Shown: piece after piece, positions 8,663 to 19,000 of the stretch | How positions within the stretch are numbered: the first letter of the stretch is position 1 | How the letters are laid out: every line of letters starts with the position of its first letter | Notes under the pieces: generated by a model | What the model saw: the letters and a program-made list of their open reading frames with translations, nothing else | The model's database searches: none | What the model was told of the DNA's origin: nothing | Assembly: GCF_016908935.1 (NCBI RefSeq) | Contig: NZ_JAFBEV010000001.1 | Location: forward strand, 1 to 64,000 | Origin: Sporolactobacillus spathodeae | Lineage (GTDB): Bacteria > Bacillota > Bacilli > Bacillales > Sporolactobacillaceae | Direction of reading: 5' to 3' | DNA: 64,000 nucleotides | Made by a program: the position numbers and the translations under genes

Positions 8663-8963
8663 CCGGAAAAAATAAAAACGTCCCTTGCAGTATGCCTTCA
8701 TACTGCAAGGGACGTTGCTGACGTGGTGCCACCCTTTTTCGCCGGACCAATCAATCAATGATTCCGGCCTTCATTAGCGATAACGGCGCTGCCCGGATTG
8801 ACCTATTGCCGTCCATGGACGCGGGTTCAGTCAATCTGTTCTGAAGTGCTAAGCATCGGAAGGAACAGGCGCCGGTTCTCAGCATTGCCGGTTCTCTGTA
8901 GGACGTTCGCTCCCAAGCTCTTGTCTTCATCATCACATGCATCTTTTATTGATTTAATATTGT
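8663..8963 (-). promoter_or_regulatory. T-box leader, predicted serine-tRNA responsive
   Basis: Read on the minus strand. Stem I landmarks (GAAGACAAGAG, AGAGAACCGGCAATGCTGAGAACCGG) are followed by a possible specifier AGC (Ser) within GCTTAGCACTTC. The T-box AGGGTGGCACCACGT lies at 8721-8735, and the terminator (AACGTCCCTTGCAG stem with T tract) at about 8671-8716. The bulge TGGC would pair with a tRNA ending GCCA, which fits the G discriminator of tRNA-Ser. Uncharged tRNA should favour the antiterminator and expression of the aminotransferase-serA pair. The T-box class is firm; the specifier is inferred from position. Confidence 0.9.
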
Positions 8964-8969
8964 GACCAA

Positions 8970-8998
8970 ATTGTAGCAGGTTCCGTTTATTTTGTAAA
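8970..8998 (-). promoter_or_regulatory. sigma-A promoter of the T-box operon
   Basis: On the minus strand, TTTACA and TACAAT are separated by 17 bases, placing transcription start near 8963, just before T-box stem I. Confidence 0.75.
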
Positions 8999-9029
8999 GA
9001 AAAAATTTTTTAATGTTTTCTGAAAGATA

Positions 9030-9052
9030 ATAAAAATGGCTATTTTTTATCA
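9030..9052 (-). terminator. weak AT-rich hairpin after hisC
   Basis: ATAAAAATGGCTATTTTTTAT forms a short symmetric AT stem at the end of hisC. It may be a weak terminator, but it has no GC-rich stem. Confidence 0.35.
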
Positions 9053-10132
9053 AATATTTTTCGCGTTTTTCTGCCATGCATCTGCTAAAAGCGGCAGTAG
9101 TCGGCGCATATCCGTCATTGTACCGAGCGTGATCCGTAGGCCAGTAGGAAACGGATTAACAAGAAAGCCGCCAGCACGTAGTTGTTCTGCAATTTCTGCC
9201 GCCTTTTCCGTCTTGACGAAGATGAAATTCGCCTGCGTCGGATAAAAATCGATCTTTTTTTCACTCAGATAATCGATAGTCATTTGCCGAACTTCCTGAT
9301 TTTTGCGTACGCATTCCTTTAAAAATTTCTGATCATTAAGCGCTGCAACTGCGGCTATTTGGGAGATCTGAGGGTTGTTGAATGGCGGGCGTACCTTTTC
9401 AAGTTCATTGATGATTTTGGGATCGCCGATCGCATAGCCTACCCGGAAGGAGGCAAGACCGTAGGCTTTTGAGAACGTGCGCAGGACAAGAACATTCGAG
9501 TGCTCACGCATGATCGCCAGGGCATCCGGAAAATCGTTACGGTCCGCAAAGTCCATATAGGCCTCATCCAGGAGAACAATCACATCCTCCGGCACATGCT
9601 GAATAAAGCGGCGCAATTCACTATCGCTTAAACAAGTACCGGTTGGATTGTTCGGGTTGCAGATCCAGACAAGCTTTGTCTGGTCATTAATCGCTGCCAG
9701 CATACTGTCTAGATCATGCCTACCCTCTGCATTGCAAGGTATTTTTTGCGTGGCCGCACCCTCAATCAGTGCATGACTGTAATATTCGTAGAATGTCGGC
9801 CAAGCCATGACAATATTGCTATTGGCATCGAGAAAGGTACGGCTGATCAACACAATAATCTCGTCGAGACCGAGTCCGAACAAGAAACTATTTTCCTCAA
9901 CCCCGAGTCTGGCGCTGAGCGCGGTTCTGAGCGCGCTGTTTCGACAATCAGGATAGAGTGAAGGATTCAGAAAGCTTTCAGTCAAAGCCTTTGTGACAAG
10001 AGGTGAAGCACCATATACATTTTCGTTACAATCGAGCTTGACCACCTGTTCCAAACCATATTTCTTTTTTATTTCATCTAGAGAGGGACCAGGATTAAAA
10101 GCTTTGAGCTGTGCAAGATTTTTCTTAAACAT
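9050..10132 (-). CDS. hisC: histidinol-phosphate aminotransferase (HisC-type)
   Basis: 360 residues, a class I/II PLP aminotransferase. The Schiff-base lysine is K222 in RTFSKAYGLASFRVGYAIG, the N-terminal LDCNENVYG is the HisC signature, and NPNNPTGT near 159-166 and LDEAYMDF near 188-195 form the cofactor pocket. HisC converts imidazole-acetol phosphate with glutamate in histidine synthesis; in Bacillales the same enzyme can also serve tyrosine and phenylalanine synthesis. No other his or aro genes are adjacent. The leader has a very stable terminator-like hairpin (10186-10228) about 55 bases upstream, so expression may be attenuated, or the hairpin may only insulate the gene. Confidence 0.9.
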   Translation of the reverse strand: MFKKNLAQLKAFNPGPSLDEIKKKYGLEQVVKLDCNENVYGASPLVTKALTESFLNPSLYPDCRNSALRTALSARLGVEENSFLFGLGLDEIIVLISRTFLDANSNIVMAWPTFYEYYSHALIEGAATQKIPCNAEGRHDLDSMLAAINDQTKLVWICNPNNPTGTCLSDSELRRFIQHVPEDVIVLLDEAYMDFADRNDFPDALAIMREHSNVLVLRTFSKAYGLASFRVGYAIGDPKIINELEKVRPPFNNPQISQIAAVAALNDQKFLKECVRKNQEVRQMTIDYLSEKKIDFYPTQANFIFVKTEKAAEIAEQLRAGGFLVNPFPTGLRITLGTMTDMRRLLPLLADAWQKNAKNI

Positions 10133-10185
10133 ATAAAGATTCCCCTTTCACTTTAAAACTTCATTGTGATAAATCGATGAAATCT

Positions 10186-10228
10186 GTGTAAAAAAACTCC
10201 CTGCCGAAGCAGAGAGTTTTTTTTACAC
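10186..10228. terminator. long symmetric hairpin, bidirectional terminator or attenuator
   Basis: GTGTAAAAAAACTCCCTGC and its near-perfect complement flank a CGAA/TTCG tetraloop, with runs of A and T on both flanks. It lies upstream of hisC. If the hisC promoter is further upstream, it would act as an attenuator. Confidence 0.8.
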
Positions 10229-10587
10229 TTTGGTCGCATGAAATCGCACGGAGACAGTGGGATGCTGCGAGAGCCAAAGATCCGATTATTCCAAATTGCA
10301 TTGATAGATATCCGGAACACGTCTCTAAATTGACGCGCGAGGCCTTATTCTCATGACTCTTCGGCACTTAAATATTTGAATTATCTAATATATTGATTTA
10401 ACATAAAAAAATTAATCATCAGAATCTTTCTTAATTAAAACACGAACAAGAGAAAAGGTAAAGAGACGAATTGATTCCTGAAGCGAAGGGCGTGCTCAAT
10501 TTGTAAGAATTATCACGCCTTAAATCACTGGAAATAGATTTCTTGATGAATGACGGATTAGAAAAATAAATTTGTTTTTTAAAAAAA
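10229..10587. other. hisC leader/intergenic, no recognised element
   Basis: About 360 bases between the long hairpin and the regulator's upstream sites. The half nearest hisC is GC-rich and could be a transcribed leader; the rest is AT-rich. I find no T-box, S-box, histidine-rich leader peptide or other known riboswitch signature. A 68-codon minus-strand frame here has no histidine run and is probably chance. Confidence 0.4.
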
Positions 10588-10632
10588 TAGAAAGCGATTA
10601 CAGAAAATTATTTTCAAATGAAAGCGTTTGAT
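10588..10632 (+). promoter_or_regulatory. two cre-like sequences upstream of the RpiR-type gene
   Basis: TAGAAAGCGATTACA (10588-10602) and AATGAAAGCGTTTGAT (10617-10632) each resemble the CcpA site TGWAANCGNTNWCA with one or two mismatches. Both lie within 80 bases of the start codon. Autoregulatory sites for the encoded regulator are an alternative. Confidence 0.4.
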
Positions 10633-10668
10633 GTACAATAAAAATATGAAGAAGGGGAGGGAATTCAG

Positions 10669-11511
10669 GTGACAGAAGATCAGTGTTTGATAAGGATTCA
10701 ATCCGCGTATCCACATTTAAGCGAGAAAGAACAGAAAATTGCCGATTATATTCTCGAACATCCGGAAGACACGGTTCACAGCAGTATAAACCAGCTTTCC
10801 GCGCGAATTAATGTTGCCGATGCAACGGTTTTCAGGTTCTGCAGACGCCTTTCATTTAAGGGCTTTCAGGAGATGAAAATTATTCTCGCAGCTGATATTG
10901 CTCAAAAAAAGGTGGATGCACCGAATCAGAGCCGTTTTAAAAATGATGATGTGATGGATTTGGCGCAGCATGTTTTTCAGGATAATATTCGTACTTTGGA
11001 AAATACATTTCAAATTTTAAACAGCGATTTGTTTCGGCAAGCCGTTTCAATTCTGAGCCAGGCCGAGCGTATTGCGTTCTTCAGTAGCAGCGGATCCGCG
11101 ATGATCGCTCAGGAAGCAAACCGCAAGTTCATTCGTGCCGGTCTGTCGGCTTTTGCACCAAGCGATGGTGAATTTCAACTACTTGCTGCAAAAGGTATGA
11201 AAGTGGGCGACGCAGCCATCTTTCTTTCCTATTCCGCTGCTGATAAACATTTGCTGCAAATCGCTAAAATGGTTAAAGCGAAGGATTGCCCGGTCATCGG
11301 TCTGACCGGATTTATGAAATCTGCACTAAGTGATTTGATGGATGTTTCGCTGCATACCGTGTCGGTGCCGACAGATTATCGCTCGGAATCTTATGTTGCT
11401 CGCGCGGCACAAATCACGCTGATTGACGCGCTCTTTGTCAATGTGTTGCAAAAGAAGAGCAATCGTCCGCAGGCACCGGAAAACCACGATCTGGCACGCG
11501 CCATTTTGTGA
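10669..11511 (+). CDS. MurR/RpiR-family transcriptional regulator
   Basis: 280 residues, GTG start behind GGGGAGGG. The N-terminal RpiR helix-turn-helix domain covers about residues 1-78 (YPHLSEKEQKIADYILEHPEDT, then INVADATVFRFCRRLSFKGFQEMK). A SIS sugar-phosphate-binding domain covers about 110-250 (ERIAFFSSSGSAMIAQEANRKF, IFLSYSAADKHLLQIAKMVKAKDCPVIGLTG). Such proteins sense phosphosugars and control sugar or amino-sugar use. No transporter or sugar enzyme is adjacent, so the target is unknown; cre-like sites upstream hint at a carbon link. Confidence 0.88.
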   Translation: MTEDQCLIRIQSAYPHLSEKEQKIADYILEHPEDTVHSSINQLSARINVADATVFRFCRRLSFKGFQEMKIILAADIAQKKVDAPNQSRFKNDDVMDLAQHVFQDNIRTLENTFQILNSDLFRQAVSILSQAERIAFFSSSGSAMIAQEANRKFIRAGLSAFAPSDGEFQLLAAKGMKVGDAAIFLSYSAADKHLLQIAKMVKAKDCPVIGLTGFMKSALSDLMDVSLHTVSVPTDYRSESYVARAAQITLIDALFVNVLQKKSNRPQAPENHDLARAIL

Positions 11512-11694
11512 TTTATTGAGAAATAGAAAGATTTTTGCATGGTGAAGATGGTGAGACACGTGGCGCTGATGCCAAATTCCTGCACGTTCACTATTCATCT
11601 CAATGCGAGTGGACAAATAGAAAAATGACGTATAAGAGAACAAGAAGCAAGGTAAAGAAGAAGAAAAACCCCCAACCGATGCGGAGACGCAAAG

Positions 11695-11741
11695 AAAAAA
11701 CCTCCTTTTCAGCAATAGATTCTGCTGAAAAGGAGGTTTTT
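11695..11741. terminator. bidirectional terminator between the RpiR-type gene and thrB
   Basis: AAAACCTCCTTTTCAGCA and its complement around an ATAGATTC loop, A-rich on one side and T-rich on the other. It can end both the plus-strand regulator transcript and the minus-strand hom-thrC-thrB transcript. Confidence 0.9.
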
Positions 11742-11753
11742 ATGTACCGTTTT

Positions 11754-12674
11754 TTAATCGCGGTCGGGCTGCGGATTGAAACGACCAATATCTTCAGGCG
11801 AAACGGGATGAAGAACACTGCATTCATAATTAGGGAAAGCCTCTTGCAGCGCTTGTTGGATACGGCTGCTGTCCTCACGTCGTGAAAGTGCCATTAGCGT
11901 CGGCCCCGCGCCGCTCAGAAATGTCCCAAAAGCGCCAGACGCGCGGGCAAGCTGCGCGGTCAAAGGATAGTGTGGTAAAAGACCTGCTCGAAAGGATTGG
12001 TGGAAACAGTCACTTTCCATCATTTTGCCGGCCAATTCACCATTATGACTTAATAAGGCGCAGATCAGCACGTTAGCCACGCTGCTACCCTCAATCGCCT
12101 GTTTATAGGGCAGCGATTCCGGGAGCACGCGCCGAGCGTCGCTTGTTTTCAATTCGAAATTGGGAATCAGTGTGACAAAATCAAAGTCAGGTGACGGAAG
12201 ACAGACTGAATCTACCGAGGTTTCCGTCTGATGCGAGACAACGAGACCGCCGTACAGCGAGGCAGTCACGTTATCCGGATGGCCCTCAATCTGGCAGGCT
12301 ATCCAAGACTTATCCGCCAGCGTCAGGCGCAGACGAAGCAGCTGATTGGCTAATTCAATTCCGGCAATGATCGCGGCGCCGCTGCTACCCAGACCGCGCG
12401 AGAGTGGAATGTCACTATGAACAGTGACCGAGCAAGCTGGAAGTTGCCGATTTGCGCGCGCTGCCACTCCGCATGCGGTTTGATAGATTAGATTGCCGCT
12501 GACCGGCGGATTAAAGTCTGGCTGGTCGATGTACTGAAAAGACCATTTTTCTGCCGGTGCCACGTCAAGAGTGAGAAAGCGATCAATCGCCATGCCGATT
12601 GAGTCGAAACCTGGGCCGAGATTTGCCGTGCTGCCGGGAACCTTTATGCACAAAGGGACCTGGAATTCACTCAT
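11754..12674 (-). CDS. thrB: homoserine kinase
   Basis: 306 residues, GHMP kinase family. The ATP-binding motif [11 protein letters not shown] is at about 91-101, the N-terminal substrate segment is [17 protein letters not shown], and the C-terminal GHMP motif is [17 protein letters not shown]. It phosphorylates homoserine for threonine synthase. Its ATG overlaps the thrC stop by four bases (ATGA), so translation is coupled. Last gene of hom-thrC-thrB, the usual Bacillus order. Confidence 0.95.
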   Translation of the reverse strand: MSEFQVPLCIKVPGSTANLGPGFDSIGMAIDRFLTLDVAPAEKWSFQYIDQPDFNPPVSGNLIYQTACGVAARANRQLPACSVTVHSDIPLSRGLGSSGAAIIAGIELANQLLRLRLTLADKSWIACQIEGHPDNVTASLYGGLVVSHQTETSVDSVCLPSPDFDFVTLIPNFELKTSDARRVLPESLPYKQAIEGSSVANVLICALLSHNGELAGKMMESDCFHQSFRAGLLPHYPLTAQLARASGAFGTFLSGAGPTLMALSRREDSSRIQQALQEAFPNYECSVLHPVSPEDIGRFNPQPDRD

Positions 12675-13735
12675 CGCGTAACCTGGTTGTTAAAGTGATC
12701 CACGACCGCTGATTTGTCAGCTGAAATGATCGTTGGTTCAATTGTTAGCATATCCATTGCCGTTGTCGGGTCTTTGAGTCCGTTGCCGGTTAGTATACAA
12801 ACGACACGTGATCCTTTTTGGATTTTCCCTTGTTCGATATGTTTGAACAGGCCGGCGAGCGAGGCGCAGGAGGCGGGTTCAGCAAAAACACCTTCCGTGC
12901 GGGCCACTCGCTTATAAGCGGCTAAGATTTCGTCGTCTGTCACCGAATCAATTTCGCCATTTGATTCTTTTTCGGCGGCAACGGCAAGCTTCCAGCTCGC
13001 CGGGTTGCCGATACGAATCGCGGTTGCAATCGTTTCTGGATGTTCAATCACTTGATTTTTAACGATGGCGGCTGAGCCTTCCGCTTCAAAACCGTGAATT
13101 TCAGGAGGAGTGACCTGTTGCTTGTCGCGCAGTTCTTTGAACCCTTTCCAATAAGCAGAAATATTGCCGGCGTTGCCGACTGGAATGCAGAGAATATCCG
13201 GGGCTGCGCCACCGAGTTGCTCGACAATTTCATAAGCGCCGGTCTTCTGACCTTCCAGTCGATAAGGGTTGATCGAATTAACGATTGTATAGTCGGAGTT
13301 TTGTCCAGTATAGCGAACAATATCAAGCGCTTGATCAAAATTGCCGTCAACTTCGAAAATCTGCGCGCCGTACATTACGGATTGCGCCAATTTTCCGAGT
13401 GCGATTTTTCCTTTAGGGATAACGATCAGGCAGTCCATGCCAGCACGCGCACTATATGCAGCCGCCGAGGCCGATGTATTGCCTGTCGACGCACAGATGA
13501 CGCCTTTGCTGCCGCTTTCCTTTGCTTTAGCGACGGCAAGAAACATACCCCGGTCTTTAAAGCTACCCGTCGGATTCAGTCCTTCGAATTTGGCGTAAAT
13601 GGTACAACCTGTTTCCTTGGATAAGCGGTCGAGCGGAATCAGCGGTGTATTACCCTCAAGCAGCGTCAGCCGCGGTGTTTTTTCTGTTACTGGCAGTACA
13701 TCCTGATACTTGTCCATAAGACCTTTCCAAACCAT
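12671..13735 (-). CDS. thrC: threonine synthase
   Basis: 354 residues from ATG 13735, with GAGAGGGG upstream that overlaps the end of hom; the longer frame to 13771 lacks such a site. Fold type II PLP enzyme with the cofactor lysine K60 in [10 protein letters not shown], the glycine-rich phosphate loop (PVGNAGN), and [14 protein letters not shown]. It converts O-phosphohomoserine to threonine. The length and lack of a long N-terminal extension match the short Bacillus-type enzyme. It starts 4 bases after the hom stop codon. Confidence 0.95.
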   Translation of the reverse strand: MVWKGLMDKYQDVLPVTEKTPRLTLLEGNTPLIPLDRLSKETGCTIYAKFEGLNPTGSFKDRGMFLAVAKAKESGSKGVICASTGNTSASAAAYSARAGMDCLIVIPKGKIALGKLAQSVMYGAQIFEVDGNFDQALDIVRYTGQNSDYTIVNSINPYRLEGQKTGAYEIVEQLGGAAPDILCIPVGNAGNISAYWKGFKELRDKQQVTPPEIHGFEAEGSAAIVKNQVIEHPETIATAIRIGNPASWKLAVAAEKESNGEIDSVTDDEILAAYKRVARTEGVFAEPASCASLAGLFKHIEQGKIQKGSRVVCILTGNGLKDPTTAMDMLTIEPTIISADKSAVVDHFNNQVTR

Positions 13736-13739
13736 GAAT

Positions 13740-15032
13740 TTAACCCCTCTCCACACGATAATATTTGGCATTCAAGACGACGTCCATTTTTCTTAGCACG
13801 TCAAAAGAGCTTTCAAACAAAATTTTGTTTGTTGTATGGGTGATAATTGAAATCTCGGCGATATCCTTACCGACGATCGGCTCTTGATACAATTTCTCTA
13901 GACTGATTCGCTGCTCTTTGAACAGGTCGGTTAACAGCGAGAAAGAACCGGGTTCGTCTTTCATATGCAGGCGGACGAAAAACTGACTCTCAATCGAATT
14001 TTCTTCGCGATTGTGCATCTCTCGCCGTGGCAGGAAGATGTGGTTGCCAGTAACGCCGAGATTCATATTGCGAATCACTGCGAGCAGATCGGAGAGAACA
14101 GATACAGCTGTCGGTCCTTCACCAGCGCCCGGTCCGTAGTACATCGTCTCGCCAAGTGTTGAACCGTAAACATAAATGGCGTTGTTTTCATTGTCAACCG
14201 AGGCGAGCGGGTGTCCGTTCGGTAGGAGTGTTGGTTCGACACGGACATCGATCGCACCGTTATTAACTTCAGAGACACCAACAAGTTTAACCGTATAGCC
14301 GAGTTTTTGTGCATAGACGATATCCTCACGCGTGACATCGGTAATCCCCGTAATCTTAACGTCATCCATACGCACGGGAATGGAAAAAGCAAGATGACTG
14401 AGGATGACCATTTTTCGCGCAGCATCCAACCCTTCAACATCTGAAGTTGGATCGGCTTCGGCAAAGCCGAGCGATTGCGCCGATTGGAGCGACTTTTCAT
14501 AGGAGAGTCCTTCGTGGCTCATTTGACTCAGGATATAGTTCGTCGTACCGTTGACAATTCCAATTAATTTGACAATCCGATCGGCGGCGAGACTGTCAGT
14601 TAGGGTCCGAAGAATCGGGATACCGCCTGCCACACTCGCTTCATAAAAGAGATCCTTTTTGCTTTTTCGTGCTTCAAGAAGCAGTTCTTCCCCATAGGAA
14701 GCCATCAGGTCTTTATTGGCCGTTACAACGTTCTTCTTATTCTGCAACGCGCGCAGAATATAACGATATGCCTTATCAACGCCGCCGATTAATTCGATGA
14801 TAATATCAATCTCCGGATCATCGAGAACATCAGAAGCATCCGTGGTCAATATCCGGCTGTCAATCAAGACTTTGCGTGGACGGTTTTTATTGCGAACGAG
14901 CACTTTCTTTAGCTCTATGGAACAGCCCATGCGTGCTTCCAGTCGTTCTTTTTCCTGGGTGAGCAGGCGAACCACACCGGTTCCGACTGTCCCAAAGCCG
15001 AGCAAACCAACAGACACCTTCTTCAAAACCAT
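13740..15032 (-). CDS. hom: homoserine dehydrogenase
   Basis: 430 residues. Two tandem ATGs occur; the second (15032) is 5 bases from GAGGAG and is preferred. The NAD(P) motif GFGTVG is at 12-17, the catalytic domain carries [16 protein letters not shown], and a C-terminal ACT domain (about 345-420, [27 protein letters not shown]) implies threonine feedback. It reduces aspartate semialdehyde to homoserine, the branch to threonine and methionine. First gene of hom-thrC-thrB. Confidence 0.95.
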   Translation of the reverse strand: MVLKKVSVGLLGFGTVGTGVVRLLTQEKERLEARMGCSIELKKVLVRNKNRPRKVLIDSRILTTDASDVLDDPEIDIIIELIGGVDKAYRYILRALQNKKNVVTANKDLMASYGEELLLEARKSKKDLFYEASVAGGIPILRTLTDSLAADRIVKLIGIVNGTTNYILSQMSHEGLSYEKSLQSAQSLGFAEADPTSDVEGLDAARKMVILSHLAFSIPVRMDDVKITGITDVTREDIVYAQKLGYTVKLVGVSEVNNGAIDVRVEPTLLPNGHPLASVDNENNAIYVYGSTLGETMYYGPGAGEGPTAVSVLSDLLAVIRNMNLGVTGNHIFLPRREMHNREENSIESQFFVRLHMKDEPGSFSLLTDLFKEQRISLEKLYQEPIVGKDIAEISIITHTTNKILFESSFDVLRKMDVVLNAKYYRVERG

Positions 15033-15067
15033 CACTCCTCAGAAGACTTCAAACAGATAAGAAAAGT

Positions 15068-15126
15068 ACGGCAGACATGGCCGGTTTTGTCTTGTCTTTG
15101 CTTCTTGTTCAGCCGGCTGTCTGCTT
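15068..15126 (-). promoter_or_regulatory. inverted repeat in the hom leader
   Basis: GCAGACA-GGCCGG and CCGGC-TGTCTGC are separated by about 30 bases in the predicted hom 5' leader. There is no T tract, so this is not a plain terminator. It could be an RNA structure or an operator; its function is unknown. Confidence 0.4.
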
Positions 15127-15174
15127 CTCTCTCAGGCAGATCTCAAAAAATTCGAATAGATTTATGTATTTGCC

Positions 15175-15203
15175 ATTATAACCCGAAGTTTTCATGACAA
15201 CAA
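15175..15203 (-). promoter_or_regulatory. candidate promoter of hom-thrC-thrB
   Basis: On the minus strand TATAAT lies at 15175-15180 with TTGTTG 17 bases upstream. That gives a leader of about 130 bases before hom. No T-box is present. Confidence 0.55.
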
Positions 15204-15464
15204 GATTAGATTTGTTAAACAAATAAACGGAATGGCGTTTTTTACAGATTATTCAACGAATGAACACATGTTAAGGGTGTACTACTGTGGGGAGAGAAAA
15301 TTTTAAGCCTTGACAGAAAATGTAGCTGTAATTTCAGATTTATCGATTTTTTATATTGGCTTTGTTAACTTCTGCGAGGCTCGTCCAGTACGTTGTTCCC
15401 GTGTCAAAGGAGGGGGCGATTTGAACGGAAAGAGCGGTCAAGTTGCCTTTCATTGCCGATGGTT
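15204..15464. other. intergenic between hom and the SWIM gene
   Basis: AT-rich, about 260 bases, upstream of hom and downstream of the SWIM gene, both on the minus strand. A TTGACA occurs on the plus strand at about 15311, but no plus-strand gene follows. No clear terminator hairpin for the helicase-SWIM pair was found. Confidence 0.4.
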
Positions 15465-16025
15465 TCAATTCTGATTTTTGCCTGTTAGCGACGCACGAAA
15501 ATGTGCCATAATTTGCCTTGAATAATTCTCCATAAGCGGCTGGAGATCGGGACGAAGGGAAAATTTGTTGCCGGACACTTGCTGAAAGGCTGGCGGTGTA
15601 TCGCTGCTTTTCTTAACAAAAGTCGACCAATTTGCTTGAAATCGAGCATCTAACGCATCGTTTCCAAGTATGCGTGTTCCTTTCATGAACGTTTGGCGAT
15701 CTTCTTCCAAGATTCGATAAATGGCGAGTGCGGCGGCATGAACACAAGGTTGTTTTTTACTGTCGCAGGAGCAGGAGCTCTTGAAATCGCGATGCGGGTC
15801 GGGCAGAGCACTTTCAGCAGGCCATTCTATGGAAACGTGATAGAAAATATTTTGAATGCCTTCAATATTGGCACCCACGCTGCTACGAGATTGGTGGTAA
15901 TCCCAAACGCGATTGGACGTACAGATTGCAAGTGCACGTTCCGCCATTCCTGAATCAAGACGTTCGATATAGCTGCTCAACCATCCGGCAAGCTTGCGAT
16001 CGTGCAGCTTTATTAACTGGATCAT
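15465..16025 (-). CDS. short SWIM zinc-finger protein, helicase partner (YwqB-like)
   Basis: 186 residues. The zinc ligands C85-x-C87-x6-C94-x-H96 form a SWIM motif (CSCDSKKQPCVH). The N-terminal segment (WLSSYIERLDSGMAERALAIC) resembles the start of bacterial SWIM proteins. Those are often 500 or more residues; this one ends soon after the motif, so it may be a reduced form. Its ATG follows the SNF2 helicase stop directly (TAAATG), with AAGGGG inside the helicase end, so it is translationally coupled. SWIM-SNF2 pairs such as YwqB-YwqA are linked to DNA transactions without a settled role. Confidence 0.8.
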   Translation of the reverse strand: MIQLIKLHDRKLAGWLSSYIERLDSGMAERALAICTSNRVWDYHQSRSSVGANIEGIQNIFYHVSIEWPAESALPDPHRDFKSSCSCDSKKQPCVHAAALAIYRILEEDRQTFMKGTRILGNDALDARFQANWSTFVKKSSDTPPAFQQVSGNKFSLRPDLQPLMENYSRQIMAHFRASLTGKNQN

Positions 16026-19000
16026 TTAAATAGCCCCTTCACGTAACTGAATCAGCTGAAAAATTTCCTGATCAGTCATTTCGGTCAGCCAGGCATCGCC
16101 GTGGCCGAGAATTTGTTTCTGCAAATTCTTTTTTCGCTCAATCAGTTGGTCAATCCGTTCTTCAAGCGTGCCTTCGCAAATTAGCTTATAAACGTAAATG
16201 TTCTTTGTCTGGCCGATTCGATAGGCTCGGTCGGTTGCCTGTTCTTCTACCGCTGGGTTCCACCAGCGATCGTAATGAATCACATAACCAGCTTCTGTCA
16301 GGTTAATACCGACACCGCCCGCTTTAAGCGAGAGCACAAACAGTGTTTGTCGCGCACCGGCTGTCTGGAATTTGTTGATGATCTGTTCACGCTGCTCGCC
16401 GCTCAGACTGCCGTGAAGAAAGAATACATCGGCATCGGGATAGCGGTTTGCCGTTTCTTCAGCAAGAAGTTTGCCCATGCGTACATACTGAGTAAAAACG
16501 AGCACTTTCTGATTACGTGCAAACAGTGGGTCGAGCAGTTGATAAAAGAGTTCCATTTTACCTGAGGCATTTGCGTCTGCTTCGGGGCTGCCGACAAGCG
16601 CTGGGTGATCACAGACTTGTTTTAGTTTTGTTAGTGTCGAGAGAATCAGACCTTTGCGTCGGATGCCAGCGGCAAGTCCCACACTTTCAGCAAGCCGGTT
16701 AACAATCGATTGGTAGAGCGAAGCTTGCTCTTTAGTCAAAAAACAAACTTTTTTTTCTTCAAATTTATCGGGCAAATCCTGAATGATTTTCTTATCCGTT
16801 TTTTCACGCCGCAACAAGAAAGGCTGAATGAGCGTCGTCAGCTCGCGTGTTTTGATTCGGCTGTTTTTCTTCTCGATCGGCTGAATGAAGCGACGGCGGA
16901 ACCGTTCGAGCGATCCGAGATAACCGGGATTGAGAAATTCGATGATCGACCACAATTCCTCAAGATGATTTTCAATCGGCGTACCAGTCAGGACGAGTCG
17001 ATGCGCGCAGCTTATTTTCCGCAACGCCCGCGTTTTCTGGGCCTGCGGATTTTTAATTGCTTGTGCTTCATCAAGAATCACGCTTTGCCAGAAGATAGGC
17101 TTCAGCTGTTCGGATTCTTTCGTGAAGAGGTTATAGCTAGTCACCATCACATCGCTTGCGATTAACCGATCATGCAAAGCCGCACCATGTAGCCGGCCGG
17201 TTCCGTGATGAATATAAACAGACAAATCCGGAGCAAAATTACTGAATTCCTGACGCCAATTGGCAACGAGCGATGTTGGACAGATGATTAAAGCAGGCCC
17301 ATTGGTAAAATCGGCAGGAATTTGGCTAGACGGATGTTCTTTGCAGTAGGCGAGATAGGCAATCGCCTGGACGGTTTTTCCGAGGCCCATATCGTCTGCC
17401 AGGCAGCCACCAACATGACAATTGCGTAGATTGACAATCCAGGCAAACCCCCTAAACTGATACGCGCGAAGATCCCCCTGAAAAGTCGGCGGCAGCATGG
17501 GTTTTTTCACCGGTTTCTTGATCAGCTGACCGAGGTAATCGGCAAGCTCCGGTGCCAGCTGGACTGACAGTCTGCTCTTTCTTTTTCGTCGCTGCACGGC
17601 CTCCAGTTTCAGAGAACCGGCAATGCTTGGCTTATGATCTAAATAATCCATTGCTTGATCCATTTCATCGTAAGCCTTACGCATTTCCTGCATTGGCAGA
17701 TGAATCCATTTGTTCTTGTAACGGATGAACGACTGATTCTCGCGAACAAGTTGGCGGAACACATCAGCACTGAGCGGAATGTCCCCAATTGCAATTCGCC
17801 AATTATAGTTGATCAGCGAATTTAGGCTGAAGAGCGAAGACGACTCCGTGGAAATCGGTGTCAGATCAAGCTCAAGAGAAATTGGCTCGGCGTTTCCTTC
17901 AATGCGTAGATTCTCCGGGAAAATCAAGTCGATCGATTGATCGGCTAATTTGTCACTCAATTGAAAAATTTCGCCTAATTCGGCCGCACTGAACCGTCCT
18001 TCTGTTTTCGCAGCTATTTTTTTCAACAATGCAGGAGAGAGGACATCTTCAAGCGTGGCAAGCTGTTCATCGAACCAACGGTCCCGTCCGAGCAACGCAC
18101 TACGCTGCAACTCTTTAAGCGGACGTAATAATAACCGATCGCCTTGCCAGCCACTAATCTGCACGTCAAACAGCCAACTTGCAGCGGGAGAAAATGGATC
18201 TTCTTCATCCTCTGGGGAAAGTACAAGCTGCGCCCGGTCCGGAATAAAGCGATTATTCAACTGATTTTTCTTAAATGTGGTTAGTGCCTCAATCCAGGGT
18301 TCAGAGTCAGACGTTATGATTGGTTTCAGCCAGTCCGCCCACTCGCCCTCTAACTGCTCGATCTGGCGGATCAAGGACGCATCGTGTGTCGTTAGCCAAG
18401 GTGATTCATCATGGCCGAATGGCTGTCCTTCAGCAAATAGAGTTTCAGAATGCTGCGGCAAATAATTTGTGGCGGGGTCAGGGAGAATTTGGTGAATCAA
18501 TGCGTTTGTCCAATAAATAATCACGAGGTAGAACCATTGACGCACGCGTTCATCTTGCAGATCCGCAATGGCGAAGGCAAGTTCAGGGAGTCTGCTGAGC
18601 CAATCAGAGAAGAGACGGCTTGCGGCAAACGATCGCGCGTCCGGCATCCATTGACAGAAAACACACCATTCGTGATTGCCACGTTCCAGATGATAGAGCA
18701 ATGGGTAAAAATGACCGTCGGCAAGGATGATCTCAAGAGAGGCGGCAATCTGGCCGAACCAGCGAAGTGTTTCACCAGCAATGAGTTCACTTGCTACTTC
18801 CGTTTGGAAACGCTCTTGAAGCATTTGGTAACCGCTTGCCAGTGTCATGATCCATCCGTCCACTTTTTTATCACTCGAATCGGTGATAAACGCAGCGGAC
18901 GTAGGCATCATCCGATAGGGAGATTGCGGGCCAAGCCAGGAGGGGAGGCCCGCAGCTTCATTCTCTATTTTAGGCAAAGGCAGACTTTGCCCATTCTCAT

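Noticed and set aside
10161-10367. 68-codon minus-strand frame before hisC as a histidine leader peptide
   Set aside because: It contains only two scattered His codons and runs through the terminator hairpin.
15311-15345. Plus-strand promoter beginning TTGACA between hom and the SWIM gene
   Set aside because: No convincing -10 at the right distance and no plus-strand gene downstream.
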